Part shown: piece by piece, positions 47,213 to 59,234 of the stretch
Layout of the letters: every line of letters starts with the position of its first letter
How positions within the stretch are numbered: the first letter of the stretch is position 1
Origin: Sanguinoderma infundibulare
Taxonomy: Eukaryota > Basidiomycota > Agaricomycetes > Polyporales > Polyporaceae
Length of the DNA stretch: 64,000 nucleotides
Direction: 5' to 3'
Assembly (NCBI GenBank): GCA_032821775.1
Contig: JAVLRN010000011.1
Span: 1,054,001 to 1,118,000, forward strand
Translations under genes and position numbers: made by a program
The notes under the pieces: generated by a model
What the model was told of the DNA's origin: nothing
The model's input: the letters and a program-made list of their open reading frames with translations, nothing else
Databases searched by the model: none

Positions 47213-48575
47213 TCAGCCAGCTCCAGCACTCCTCCACCACCTTACAGCACCGTCTTCTACACCAGTAACATATGCGCCCGCTGTGCCGTGTGCAGGCGGC
47301 TTTGGTCTCCACGAAACGGACCACACCTCGCCTTGCTCCTGCACTGTGGAGACCGCCGCTCTCGCAGCGATGTCCCAAACTTTGGTGGTCTTATCCGCGG
47401 ACCCGGAGACAGCGAGCCTTCCGTCGGGCGAGATATCCGCGCTGAGGACCCAAGAAGAGTGTCCGCTGAAAGTAGCGACCGCTCCAGAGCCGGGCTTACC
47501 GGAGGACGATACACGGACATCGTGCAAAATGAGGCGTTTGTCTTCAGATGCAGAGATGAGCAGCTGTTCGCACGAGCAAGTTAGTTGGAAGGACGTGTAT
47601 AGAGCCTGCGAAAATGAAACCGAACCGTTGAATCTGCCGACCAGGCAAAAGACCGGACGGCCATCGCGTGCGAACTGTATGCCACCTGGATGGAGCCCGC
47701 TGCGATGTCGAACACAGAGATCTGCCCTGCTTCAGACGACATGGCCACTCGCGACCCGTCTGGACTCTGCGAAACGAACATATCAGTGATCGTTTATGAA
47801 CGAGAGTGGAATGGACGCGAAGCGGACAGACACCGACTCAAGTCTGCGAATGACCCACATATTTACAGTGCATGCCGAACTTGTTGCGTCCACTGGTGAG
47901 TGTCGCGCGTCGCTCCCCAAACGACCCAGGTTCCGCGGAGTGGATAGTGACATTTCCTGAACCGCCTGTGGAAGCGTACGTTCCACCTCGTGGGTTCAAC
48001 GACACGGACCATGCTGTATGCGTCCCAGGATGCGACGACAGATAGGCGTTTCATGTGGTTTGCGCAGAAGAGAGCGGCGGAGGGCGAACACAAGGGTTAT
48101 GAGGATGGATAGACACGCCCAGATGAAGGTACGTACAAGGTTCTGTCGCCTCTGCCCCTGCACCCCTCGCATAGCTCTCGAACGACCCCTTCAGCTCCCC
48201 ATCTTCCAGATCCCAAAGAGACGTGAGGCCTTCGAGTGTGTTGTACAGAGCGAGTTTTCCGTTGGGGTCCACACTGAGCGAAACGAGGCCGAGAGTGTGG
48301 GGTGGCCGTGAACGGGAGACCTGTCCAGAGATCGAGTCCCATTGCTTGATCACGCCGTCAGCGGAGACGCTTAGAACGGTGTCTGCGCTCGTCCAATTCA
48401 CCGCCCATACTGCATCCGAATGCGCTGTGTAGGTTGTACATAAATCTTCAGGTCAGGACACGAACACGAGACACGACGTACGTTCTGCGCCGTCATGTGC
48501 GTGCAAGAAGGCTAAACTCTGAACGACCGTGGTGAGACATGCGTAGGCGTCGTGTCAGATGTAAGTACATACCAT
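47213..48575 (-). CDS. WD40-repeat protein, SKI8/WDR61-like
   Basis: Beta-propeller adaptor. Family members serve in the Ski complex for cytoplasmic 3'-5' mRNA decay, in Paf1C, and in meiotic recombination. The start ATG (48573-48575) is followed at once by an intron, then SLAFLHAHDGAEPHSDAVWA. Blades in order: DTVLSVSADGVIKQWDSISG, GKLALYNTLEGLTSLWDLED, a Gly-rich blade (STGGSGNVTIHSAEPGSFGE), DGSRVAMSSEAGQISVFDIA, DKRLILHDVRVSSSG, and GHSSWVLSADISPDGRLAVS followed by DKTTKVWDIAARA. It ends with VTGVEDGAVRWWRSAGAG. Introns at about 48475, 48125, 47880 and 47635 join in frame. A decayed copy lies at 19.2-19.9 kb. The SKI8 name is likely but not certain among short WD40 proteins. Confidence 0.82.
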
Positions 48576-48838
48576 GTGCGCTGGTTGTTTTGTAAGTCTG
48601 ACGACGACTTATAAGTGCCTGGTGGAAGGAGGTCGCCGACAGGGCTGGAAACTGGAAGACACGGTGAAGTCACTAAGCGCCTAGGTGGCAGCTTGGGTTC
48701 TTGTCCAGGCGCTAGAAATCAGCTTGCGATAAATCCAGAGAGTAGGTAGGTGTACATGGTGGTATCGTATCCGAATATGGAGAGAGAGCGGGGAGTAGTA
48801 TTCACGTTGAATTTACAAAGGTGCGTACACGCTAAAGG

Positions 48839-51050
48839 TTAATTTCCCTGAAAAATCCCGGAGAAGTAGGCCCGAATCCCAGCCACATCGTCCACGACCG
48901 CCCCCACATACCCATCAGGACGGACGATCACAACGGACGAAGCCCCCTCCTTCACCTGGTACGCGCGATGAGCATGTCCCTCCTTGTCGTGATATCCGTT
49001 CGAGTGGACACCATCATGGCACAAGAAGACCGTCTGCACGGTGTTCGAAGGACACCCCTGCGCCACCCGGACGATATCCTCGGCCTCCTTCGCGGCACTA
49101 GGAGTGAAGGCCAGTATAGTGTGGAGGGTCGGCTTGAACAAGTTGAACAGCGTCGTCTCTGCGCCGTCCGCGCTGACGAGCCCAGGGGCCTCCGGCGCGC
49201 GGTCTCCCGCTCGAACGTCTTCTCCCGGATATCCGTCGTACGCGCGGTCCCTCAGCTGGGACTCCTCGTTCGCCTGGTGAGGGAATCGCGTGTCGTGCAC
49301 GATCTTGCTCCAGCGGTAGTTGACGTCGAGCTGGGGCAAGGCTTTGTTCTGCCACATTACTGGGCCGCCGGACTTCTGTGCGCCCCCCGCGGGACCACCT
49401 TCTGAAGGCCCGGTTCCCCCCATTTGAACGATTTTAGACATCATCGCGTATAGCTTAGTCGTGGCCGCGAGCATCTGCGCCACAACAGGAAGTCGCTCGT
49501 CCTGGTAAGTCTCTAGAAGAGTGGGCGAGGCCAGGCCTTTGTGCACGAGCGCGATCTTCCATGCGAGGTTGATCTTGGAGCATGGTCAGACCGAGAACTG
49601 CTGGAAACCGGTCGAAGACGCTTACCGAGTCCTGGACACTGGTGTTGAGTCCTTGTCCGCCAGTTGGGGAATGAACATGCGCCGCATCTGAGGGTTCGGA
49701 TGGTCTCAGCATCAATGTGATAAAGCTCGTGCGCGTGACGCACCTCCAACGATGAAAATTCGGCCATCGTAGAACTTGTTAGCCATCCTCATCTTCGGCC
49801 TGTAAAACACATTAGTGTATTTTCATCTTTAACATCGAACCGGGTTCCACTTACTTCCAATACGACACTTCCCCTACATCCTTAAAAACCACGTCTTTGC
49901 GCCCAGTTCCCTCATGGAAGAAGTCGACGAACTTCTGTTTGTCGACCAAGTCGACAGGGTCGAAGTTTTGCCCTATGATGCCGACATGGAACTCGCCGTC
50001 ATGAAGCTTGGGCCTCGCAGTGATGCTTTTCAACGCTGGTCAACAATTACTCTGTCGAGCGGACGAAAGTGCACGTACGAGAACTTTCCAGGTTGTGTCC
50101 AGATGCTCCAGTACTGTATGTCGTCGTCAATCAAAGCATGCGAACGACGATAGGGAACCTCACCTCACTAGTCAATCCCTCGATTTCTACGTCCCCGAAA
50201 ACCGTACCGTCTGCGTCCTTGGTCTCTCCCTCGAATGTGGCCCCAATCAATTTCCTAGTGATCCCTGCAGACTCGATTTGTAAGTATGTCCATGGTGAGA
50301 GGGAGCATACACATGCCTCGGGCACCATCCGCACCGACCACATAAGCGGCCCGCAGCTCCTCAATCGCCTCTGTGCCATCATTGCTGACCTTCTTCAGAG
50401 TAACAGCTACCCCATCAGCGTTCTGCTCGATCGACACGGGCTCCGTTCCAAGCTCTACGTGAACATCATGCTTGGCAAGATGTTCGCGAAGGACGCCTTC
50501 GGTATGGTACTGGCTGATCATCATGCCGCACTAGAAGTAGGCCAATGTATGAGTGACAGGATCGCCGTAGCCCAACCGCACCACATAACCTGCCAGAGGC
50601 GCTTACCTTGGGTCTGTCCGTGGTTGGCTCGACCTTCTCCATGATATTCCAGCGCTTGTCGACCTCGGTTCCGCTGGGGAACTTGTAGGACTGAAGCATG
50701 GGAAATTTCCCGTCGTATTGGCGCATATCATCTAGCACACCGAGGAACTGGAACATCTCGGTAGTCCTCGACTATGGGAAAGACTCGTCGGTCACTGAGA
50801 CGCACTTCGTTGGAGAAGTTAGAACGGACTCGCCTGGATGCCGGTCCCGCGGGACATGTGGTGAAACGCTCGGACCTTGTCAATGATCCGAACTGGAATG
50901 CCGCTCTGTGCGAGGAGTAATGCGGCTGCTAATCCCGAAGGACCACCGCCGACCTTAGAAGGGATATCAAGGAGATGTCAGCGGCGTAGGGGTAGGCAAG
51001 TTGCCGCAACGTACGACAAGGATAGGCAGCGGTTGGGGAGATGTAGCCAT
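48839..51050 (-). CDS. FAD-dependent aromatic (phenol-type) monooxygenase, copy 2
   Basis: Close paralogue of the gene at 20314-22540 with the same exon plan: FAD-binding GGGPSGLAAALLLAQSG, VVGADGARG, VGDAAHVHSPTGGQGLNT and the C-terminal thioredoxin-like domain ending AYFSGIFQGN. The start ATG is at 51048-51050. Every intron position of copy 1 is kept. The second intron has a GC donor (CATCCAG|gcgagt, bases 50833-50832) where copy 1 has GT. GC-AG introns with this context can splice, but the change might also lower splicing. No stop or frameshift found. It sits 264 bases from the WD40 gene on the same strand. Substrate unknown. Confidence 0.88.
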
Positions 51051-52195
51051 TGCGAACGTCGAGATTGGTGATCAGTGCTTATAGACTGGCGCAGGAGGTT
51101 TGGGTAGTTCGATAGCGAGGATACGTCCCTTGCGTCATCTTATATAGCATTGACATGTGAAGTGTTTCAGTCACGGTTGTACAGTAAGGAACAGTATGCT
51201 CACCCGACAACGTCCTTCGATTGCAAAATGCTTGCGCGGACTCTGTGCATTACAGACTATTGGGACAGCTGAAACCACAGCGGGGCGCCCCGCAAAACTG
51301 GAAGTGTTGTTCCGAAGACTACGGCGAGTACACTAAACGCCAACATATCCGCCTCAAGACGCAGAAACGATCACCGCGTCTGATGGCAGTGACCAATTGC
51401 TTCGCGATACCTGTGATATCCCATATATACGATTGACTCGGTTTGAGTAGATGAACACAGCCAGCAGAACAGAACACCGTTTGGACACGCACCGCAGCAC
51501 CCACCGTCCGAGCGGGTCGGATGGATCGTGCGCGTGAAGCGCGGACATCACCACAGCCGGAGCGTCATTGCGCGACTCAACGTGCTGGTGTCTTTTGTCC
51601 ACGGTCCTACTTAGTATGTAGCGTCGAGCGATCACGCTCGAGGCACGAGCGTCCCGAGAGGGAGTCTACTGTACATCGATGAGCACGAGGAGCTAGCAGC
51701 GCCAGGTAAACTCGTGGGCATCTAGCATTGTCAGAACGACGGCCTGAATGAGTCAATGAAATGTACATATTTCCTTGGGGGTCGGACGGACTTGGAACGG
51801 ACCCACGTTCGATCACAGTTCCTGGATACAACTTCCTGGTGGGACCGTAGATGGTATTCTTCACAGCCTTGCTGTTGAGCAGCCGCCATCCCAGATCGAA
51901 AGCAATCAAAAAGCAATAGCAGGCAATAGCCCACTCTTTCCTGAGAGTCCCGTCTGAGAGTCCCATCGGGAGTGGAAGGAGCAGGGCAGCGGCTAAGCGC
52001 CAAACCATGCAGTCACCGGAGGATGCCGACGGAGCTTGAACTCACATCATATACGCACTCTTGAGCAAACCTTATTTTTCTCTCACATCCACGAACGCGG
52101 AAGAAGACATCGCTCCCCTGCTCCATTCTCAACCCAAAAAGTGAGCGTTCTGCACCCTTCATTTCGGACGCAGAAGACTTAATATCTCATCTAGG
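51051..52195. other. Intergenic, monooxygenase copy 2 and RPS12 promoters
   Basis: Divergent promoters. The minus strand at 52008-51607 has an open frame starting MVWRLAAALLLPLPMGLSDG with two weakly hydrophobic stretches but no family; possibly a relic. The RPS12 leader contains a probable 5'UTR intron (AAAAAG|gtgagc-like donor near 52140, acceptor ctag at 52194). Confidence 0.4.
51139..51147 (-). promoter_or_regulatory. TATA box of monooxygenase copy 2
   Basis: CTATATAAG on the minus strand, 89 bases before the ATG. Identical in sequence and similar in spacing to the box of copy 1. Confidence 0.65.
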
Positions 52196-52701
52196 ATGTC
52201 TGACGCTTCTGATGAGATCCAAGTCGATGCCCCTGCCGAGGTTGAGGCTCCCACCGAGGCTCCCAAGGGCAAACTCTCCGTAGAGGACGCTCTTCAGGTT
52301 CGCTCTTACACCTCTCTCGCCCATTATCTCGCAACCTGACTTATATCTTTTGTGATGTCCAGCAAGTCTTGAAGAACGCCCTCGTCCACGACGGCCTCGC
52401 TCGCGGTCTGCGGGAGTGCGCAAAGGCGCTGGACAAGCGTCAGGCGCACTTGTGCGTCCTCGTCGAGACCTGCACTGAGGCCGAGTACATCAAGCTCATC
52501 GAGGCCCTTTGTGCCGAGCACAAGATCAACCTCATCAAGGTCGGTGACGCGAAGGTCCTCGGCACCTGGGCTGGTCTCTGCAAGATCGACCGTGAGGGCA
52601 ACCCGCGCAAGGTCGTCGGCTGCTCGTGCGTCGTCGTCAAGGACTACGGTGTTGAGTCCGAGGGCCTCCACGTCCTCCTCGACTACTTCAAGAACCGTTA
52701 A
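52196..52701 (+). CDS. RPS12: 40S ribosomal protein eS12
   Basis: Small-subunit ribosomal protein, two coding exons 52196-52297 and 52363-52701, 146 residues. After a variable acidic N-terminus the conserved body follows: [55 protein letters not shown], and [13 protein letters not shown]. Length and order match eS12 of other fungi. The intron near the 5' end and the probable 5'UTR intron are common for fungal ribosomal genes. Complete and ordinary. Confidence 0.96.
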
Positions 52702-53246
52702 GTGAGTGTCTTGTTCGTGTTCAGCCTTCTGAGATGACAGAACAGACTCCCTCGACGGAGAGCATCTGTGAGGATAACTGTCTATCCGGAATCATTATAC
52801 ATTTTGTCTGAATTTCCTTGTATGCGTCACCATTCGAGACACGTCTGCTGACGCGGTTGATCCCCAGATTATTGTCGGTTCCTCTGTAGCTGTAGTCAGT
52901 CGTATTGCTACCATGAATGCTATGATGTTGTATGACTCATGCGTGATTGCTGGACTCTGAACAAACTGAATTGTTGGGAACTTGAAGAAAACGAGTGCGG
53001 CAGTAGCTATTAATCCGCCGAACAGCAGACTTGATGTCGTCGTGTGTAGGATGAGCAGCCATCGGGCCGAGGAGGGCGCCTGGAATGTGGGGAAAACACA
53101 TGCTTGTGGGGATCGAGTGACGACAAGGCTCAATTCACGTTGCTTCCATCCTCTCGTCTGCTTCCTCCCCTTGTCCATGTCCGCGGCGAGCTCGATGGTC
53201 AACTGCAGCCACAACCACTGAGCTGACACTCGACATCCTGTTGACG
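52702..53246. other. Intergenic, no gene recognised
   Basis: Holds the RPS12 3' region and the ABC transporter promoter; short ORFs only. Confidence 0.45.
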
Positions 53247-56141
53247 ATGGCCATCCTGCTGCCCATCCAGTTGCCTAACGCAGCTGTGCTCAACAGCCTT
53301 AGTCCGAACACAAGGCGATCCCTTCTCGTTGCACTCTTCACCTTCCTCCTCTTACGTGGTCGGATCGCGTACATACCCAAAGTCGCATTCTCGAAGCTCA
53401 AGACTGTCGCGATCCGTCAGGAAATCTCCCAGGAGGAGCTCTCGCAGGCTCTGCAGCAGGTTTACATCGACGAGCCCGATGGCTCCAAGACCTTACTCGT
53501 TCCCTACAAGGGATACATTTCGAAGGTACGCTGGCTTTACCTCGTTTCCAGATTGTATTTCCAAATCTTGTGCCAGGTCACCATCTCCCCAACGCCGTCT
53601 TCCGTGGTGGCAAAGAACGCGAAACGCTTCCCCCTCGTCCCTGCGTCTCACAAGCCCAGCCTAGATAAGACCTTCCTCCGACAGCTGTTCGCCATCCTCA
53701 AGGTAGCCTTCCCATCATGGCACTCTAAGGAGGCTTTGATCCTTGTCATGCACTCGTTCTTCCTCGTCCTCCGTACCGTCCTTAGCGTCGGCGTCGCACG
53801 TTTGGACGGACGTATCGTGCGCGACTTGGTCAGTGCCGACGGGAAGGGCTTCGCGAAAGGCATCGGTCTCTGGTTCTTGCTCGCTATACCGAGTACATAT
53901 ACCAACTCGATGGTATGTTTCCCCAGCGTGTAGTCTCCGATGGCGGTCGCTCATGTTATAGCGCCCCCGTTCCTAGATCCGACACCTCCAGGCGAAGCTC
54001 TCATTACGAATGCGTACACGATTGACGCGCTACACCGATGATCTCTATCTGTCATCAGCGCCGGACCTGCGTTACTACAGAGTAGCGCTTGAAGGTGGCC
54101 TTGCCGATGTCGACCAGTACATCACGTCCGACATTGCATCGTTCTGCGATGCACTCTCCGGAATTTAGTGCGTATGAGCTATATTTGTGCTTTCGCCTCG
54201 TTCTTACCGCATATATGTAGTGGGAACGTGCTTAAGCCGTCACTAGACCTTGTGCTCTTCACGTCGCAGCTCGCGAGGTCACTAGGGTTCCGCGGCACCA
54301 CGATGTTGTTCCTGAACTATTATATCACTGCGAAGATCCTCCGTTCTGTCACCCCAGCATTTGGCCGGTTAGCCGCCGTTGAGGCGCGGTTGGAGGGCGA
54401 GTACAGAGCGGGTATGGGGCGTGTGGGGCGAGAAAGCGAGGAGATCGCGTAAGTCTACCTCCTGCGGTGATTTAGTATAAATGCTCACATTGGACGCAGT
54501 TTTTACGGAGGTGGACTTCGAGAGCGGAGCATCCTCCGGAGAGCTTATATGCGCTTGATCAAGCACGTTAATTCGATATACAAGGTATGTAGTCTGGTGA
54601 AGAGCTTCATTCAACATGCATGAGCTAATGCTATTATAGATCAGGATAGCATATGAGTGGACGGAGGATTTCCTCATCAAATATCTATGGAGTGCAGCAG
54701 GATACTGCCTGATCTCTATCCCCGTCTTCATTACACGAGTTCGGAGCGTCGGTATTCAAGCTCAAGGGCCTCGCTCAAACGAGAAGGCAGACAACGAGGT
54801 CGCAAACCGGACAGAGAGTGAGTCCGCCGTTTGTCAAGGTGTGATATACCTCCTTACACGGCCATGCCATAGCATACATCTCGTCTCGTCGCTTGCTACT
54901 TTCCTTGGCCGACGCCGGTGGTCGGCTCATGTACGTCTATAAAGATCTGCTTGAGCTTGCAGGGCTCACAACCCGCCTGTATACCCTACTCTCTACCCTC
55001 CATAATCTCCCACACCCACCGCTCCCCGACGATCCCACACAGGAGAACATCGCTCTTCGCGGCGTGGACGTCGGCGTCCCCACCGTTGCCCCGCAGTTCT
55101 CTGCCGCCTCGTCCGAGTCGGAGGACGTCTCGCTTGCGCTTGAGGCGGAGTCGGCGTTCGCGAGCAAGGCGGCGTCGACCGTCCTTGTCAAGGGCCTGTC
55201 GTTCGAGTTGAATCCCGGCGAGCACCTCATGATCACGGGTAGCAATGGTGTCGGGAAGTCGGCCATCGCGCGAGTTATGGCGGGCTTGTGGGCTGTGCAG
55301 GGAGGTGGTGATTTCAAGCGACCGGTGGGGAAGAAGGGCGTGTTCGTGGTGCCGCAAAGGGCGTACATGGTCACCGGGACGTTGCTCGACCAGTAAGTCA
55401 ATTGAGCGGCTAGGGTGCCGAGGAGAGGCTGAACTTGGCCGTTTCGATAGGATCATCTATCCCGACTCGTACCCCGACTTTCTGGCTTCAGGTCGGACGC
55501 ACGCAGCGTTGATGGAGATTCTGACAGCTGTCAACCTGGCGTATCTTCCATCTCGAGAAGGCGGTTGGTCGACGCGCAAGGAGTGGAGAGATGTGTTGAG
55601 TGGCGGTGAGAAACAACGGGTCAGTGTATCTGCCAACAACACGAGTGAAGTCGTGGACTAACCTCCTGCGCTGTTAGATGGGTATGGCGAGGGTGTTCTA
55701 TCACCGCCCCAAGTTCGCGATCTTGGACGGTACGCGTGGCTGTTGACTGTTCTGATACGACGCCTGATGAATCTTCTATTTGGCAGAGTGCACCAGTGCC
55801 GTGTCCAGCGACGTCGAAGGCCGCATGTACGAGCACGCCAAGTCATTGGGGATCACCCTCATCACCATCTCACTCCGGTAAGAATTCAAAAGACCGTTCA
55901 GCGTGTGTCCATAGGGCTCATTTCCCCGCGTAGGCCTACACTGATGCGTTATCATACGCAACTGCTGACCATCGCCGGCGACGGCACCAGCCGATGGACA
56001 CTTAAGCGCATCGGGACAGCGGAAGAGCGGATGGACATGGACCGTGAGATCGTCACGCTCGAGAACAAACTGGCCGAGGTGAACAAGTGGGAGAGCCGGG
56101 TCAAAGAGCTCGAACGGTTGCTGAGTGTTCAGGATATCTAA
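53247..56141 (+). CDS. Peroxisomal half-size ABC transporter, ABCD (ALD/PXA) family
   Basis: Imports very long-chain or long-chain acyl-CoA into peroxisomes for beta-oxidation, as a dimer of half-transporters. Start [15 protein letters not shown] with a membrane anchor. The ABCD-type transmembrane domain follows: [19 protein letters not shown] segment (about 53765-53820), the loop with [35 protein letters not shown] after the conserved EEIA motif, and a further membrane region. The nucleotide domain has Walker [20 protein letters not shown]-loop [16 protein letters not shown], signature [15 protein letters not shown], Walker [18 protein letters not shown] and the switch region LITISLR. In the usual family switch loop a His follows; here LR|PTLMRYH puts the His a few residues later. 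A C-terminal coiled coil ([20 protein letters not shown]) ends the protein. Which of the two yeast Pxa proteins it matches best cannot be told. Confidence 0.88.
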
Positions 56142-57297
56142 CTTAGTAGATTTGTCGCACTAATTTGGGGAACGTTGGTGTAGCGATACTGTTGCTTGTG
56201 TTGTATGCATGGAGCTATGCTGGTTGACGGTCGTGTCCAGACGTGCACATTTGTGAGGGACAGATGGCCATTCCGCCGATCATGCTATACTCGGTACGTC
56301 CCGTTCAAACCTAGCTTATAGTCGCGTGGATCTGATGCCGACATGAAACTTAAAGCTTGAAGCCTCAATATTCTCATCAGATCAGAGGAGCTCTGACCGC
56401 TCGAGTTTTACGCACTACGGGGATACGACGCGTGGATGTTCTTAAACTCGACCTGTTGGCCGGTCAGTTCTTTTGTCCTTGTCAGAGGAACCATAACCAT
56501 ATCGCCGTCCCCAGATGCATGTTACTCGAATCTCGACTGCCCTGGCATTGTCGTCGCTCAAGGTCCCCACGTCGTGTATCTCGATCATTGCTTTGAACCT
56601 GCGTGGTTCTCATACCTGGCCGTGCCGAGCGGGGGAGCCATCGATCTGGTCCCTGACTCTGGTTGGTTTGTATCACCTTCGATGGCACCCGTAATGGCAC
56701 GCAAAGGATGTCCAGGGTTGCGGTGGAATCATTGCACAGGAAGAACGGTATTCGCATCATTGCCGGCACCGTTGGCCGACAAGCGCAGAGAACGGCGTCA
56801 GAAGGGCCACAAGTCGAAAGTGGCGCAACAGGTGGCGGAACTGTGGCAGTCCCGGTCTCTTGTTCCATGTGCACTTGTATTGATAAATTCCACAGCTTTT
56901 GGGACTCTTGTCACAACGTTCTTGGAAACCTCTCGAGTCGCTCTTGAGGTATGGACGAAGTCGTCACGAGTCATGATAGATCTGCCAGGGAAAGGCACAA
57001 TCACCGGTGCTTGGGTGTGTATAAAACGTGGAACAGAATTGGCACTTTCCCCTGCCCATTCGTTTTATATTTCGAGCTGGTTCTCTACCATGTTATCTCT
57101 AGCAAGTCTGGAGGCGGCTGGGCTTGCCTCCCAGGTATACATGCTGGGAGTCCCTTGATGCAATCTAGTATGGGAACGATGTATCTAACACCTACCCTCC
57201 TCTGCAAGGTTCGTTGGAAATTACTGCGCTTTTACAGCTCTAAGTAAAATCCTGTCCGCAAATTGTGGCATTGACTCCTAATACACCTTTCGAGCAG
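56142..57297. other. Over 1 kb with unexplained ORFs
   Basis: A 240-codon plus-strand frame (56436-57158) is longer than expected by chance for this composition. It has a Cys-rich start (DACYSNLDCPGIVV) and hydrophobic end (FYISSWFSTMLSLASLEAAG) but no recognised family and no usual intron pattern. Could be a relic or a lineage-specific gene. Confidence 0.3.
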
Positions 57298-58802
57298 CCT
57301 TCGTCTTTTACGACTACCTCGCCACACTTCCCAGGGAAGTGGAGCTGTTCTGGGGCAATTCCCGATCAGTGGCGACTTTCCTGTATTTTGCCAACCGCTA
57401 CATCACCCTAATCGACGCCGTATACGGTGCCTTCACGGTTGTAGTGCCTGTCAAACTGGTTCGTAAGTTTATCCATCTATGATGTCAACTTCACTCACCA
57501 TATTGTAGTGGTACGAACCATCCACCGTGGCAGCTTCATACGCTACATACTCACAAATCTATCATCGTCAGCCAAGCTACTCTCGGTGGGGTAGGCCTCG
57601 CTGTCGACTGCATCGCATTTCTTCCTGCGGCAGGTGCGCAACCGTTCATTCGCTCTGGGGCCCACGTCTCATAATGATTTCTTACCGGCAGTGTTTGGTG
57701 CATTGCGTGGATATGCGCTCAGTCAGCGTTGGGGAGTCGCGTTGCTCGTTTTCGTCCTTCTCGGAGGGTCCGCCCTGACTGTCACTTTGGTGAGGTCCAC
57801 TAGCGGCACAGCCATCTCAATCGCGCGGTGACCGAAAAGCTGATAACGTCTCTTCACCAGGTTCGATATCGCTTTCAGCCTGATGTTGAGTATATTCCGG
57901 GGTTTGGATGTTATGCGCCTGGTGCGACTGGATGGAGCCTCGTCCTTGGGTGCGTTTCATCCGTCTCACGCCCAGAGATATGACGGCCTAATGCAGCAAA
58001 TGTGCTAGCCGTAAGCATGATTGCTTTTCCCGGCTGGAACATATGATGATTGGTTTGAACTTTGCAGTCGTTGGACACCAGATAATGACCATCTCTGGCG
58101 ATATCATCCTTATTTTAGTGACCTGGCGAGCGGTCCGATCCAAGAAAGACCTCGTGGACGTCATGAGGGTCCCTGGAAGAACAAAATCGTTCCAGAGCGT
58201 GATTCTTTACGATGGTTCGTCCTTCTTTTGGATACGTGATTTGATTTTTGGCTCATCACCATAAACAGGGATGATTTACTTCATGTGAGCTAGGACATAC
58301 TACAACGAAGCGACCTTGCTGACTACTGGCGGACCATCGGGCAGTGTGTTGGTGATGCTTGACATCTTCGTCATGTTGTCCACAATTCTCTCGGTAAGGC
58401 TCAAGGTTGAAAGCATTGGGAACCTTTTGTCGAGTTCATTCCCCGTGATCAGCTCTCCGGCACGGTCACGACACTAAGCGGCTTCGTGATGTTCGTCAAC
58501 TCGTACGTTGTCCCTCCTGAAGCTTCCTCTTCCACGTTGAATTGAGCTGACACACACACTTCCTTAGTCTCACCTCGATCCTCGTATCGCACTTCCTCCT
58601 CGACCTCCAGGAAGTCAACCAGAGCACACAGGGTTTGCCCGAGGGGAGCCATTCGTGGCTATCTAGCAGGAGCGATGGCGGCAGCTTCGCGAGGAGCTTG
58701 GGGGCATCTATCCAGTTTCGGATAGACGACGACCCCGGTGATGAAGATGAAATACTAGGCGACACCCATAGGCCAGGGCACACTTCTGGCGAACACGCCT
58801 GA
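57298..58802 (+). CDS. DUF6533-like seven-TM membrane protein, structure incomplete
   Basis: The first clear exon (57298-57462) has the DUF6533 signature: FVFYDYLATLPREVELFWGN then ANRYITLIDAVYG. Further membrane exons contain SQATLGGVGLAVDCIAFLPA joined to VFGALRGYALSQRWGVALLV, then SALTVTLVRST. The end is clear: GFVMFVNSLTSILVSHFLLD, then a cytoplasmic tail with DDDPGDEDEILGD and a stop at 58800-58802. Exons between 57500 and 58450 could not all be joined in one frame, and the start upstream of 57298 is not found. The N-terminal exon carrying the initiator may lie in the preceding kilobase. Function of the family is unknown. Confidence 0.6.
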
Positions 58803-59234
58803 GAATTGCATGATGACTGGCTCGCGTTGACCCTGCAGATATTGCTTTGGGAAGTTGTGACCGACAATCGCTTCCGAACAGAACTGGGCAGTCGTCCCAT
58901 AGCATTACATAGCGAGCAACAGACTGATTGGACCAAGGGACGGTAGCTCTCCCGCGTACTCAACCCTGTCAGAAACGTGGTCTCAGGCCTCAGCGATCTG
59001 CAATCTAGTCCGGCGGAGGTTGGGGTGAGATCCACAAGCTATATAAGAGGTACGGATCGCTCGACCGCGCCGCTGAAGATTGCGCTGAAACCAAATGACG
59101 TTGTATAACCCAGTATAACCCGTGCTTAGTCTGTGCCACCCGCTCTACCCATATGTGAACAAGATTGAATCTAATCCCCTGGATCTTTCGATAACCCCTA
59201 CTCTCAACGACCCCTGCGCGCGCACGCCGGATCA
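58803..59234. other. Convergent intergenic region
   Basis: Between convergent 3' ends; no gene recognised. Confidence 0.45.
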
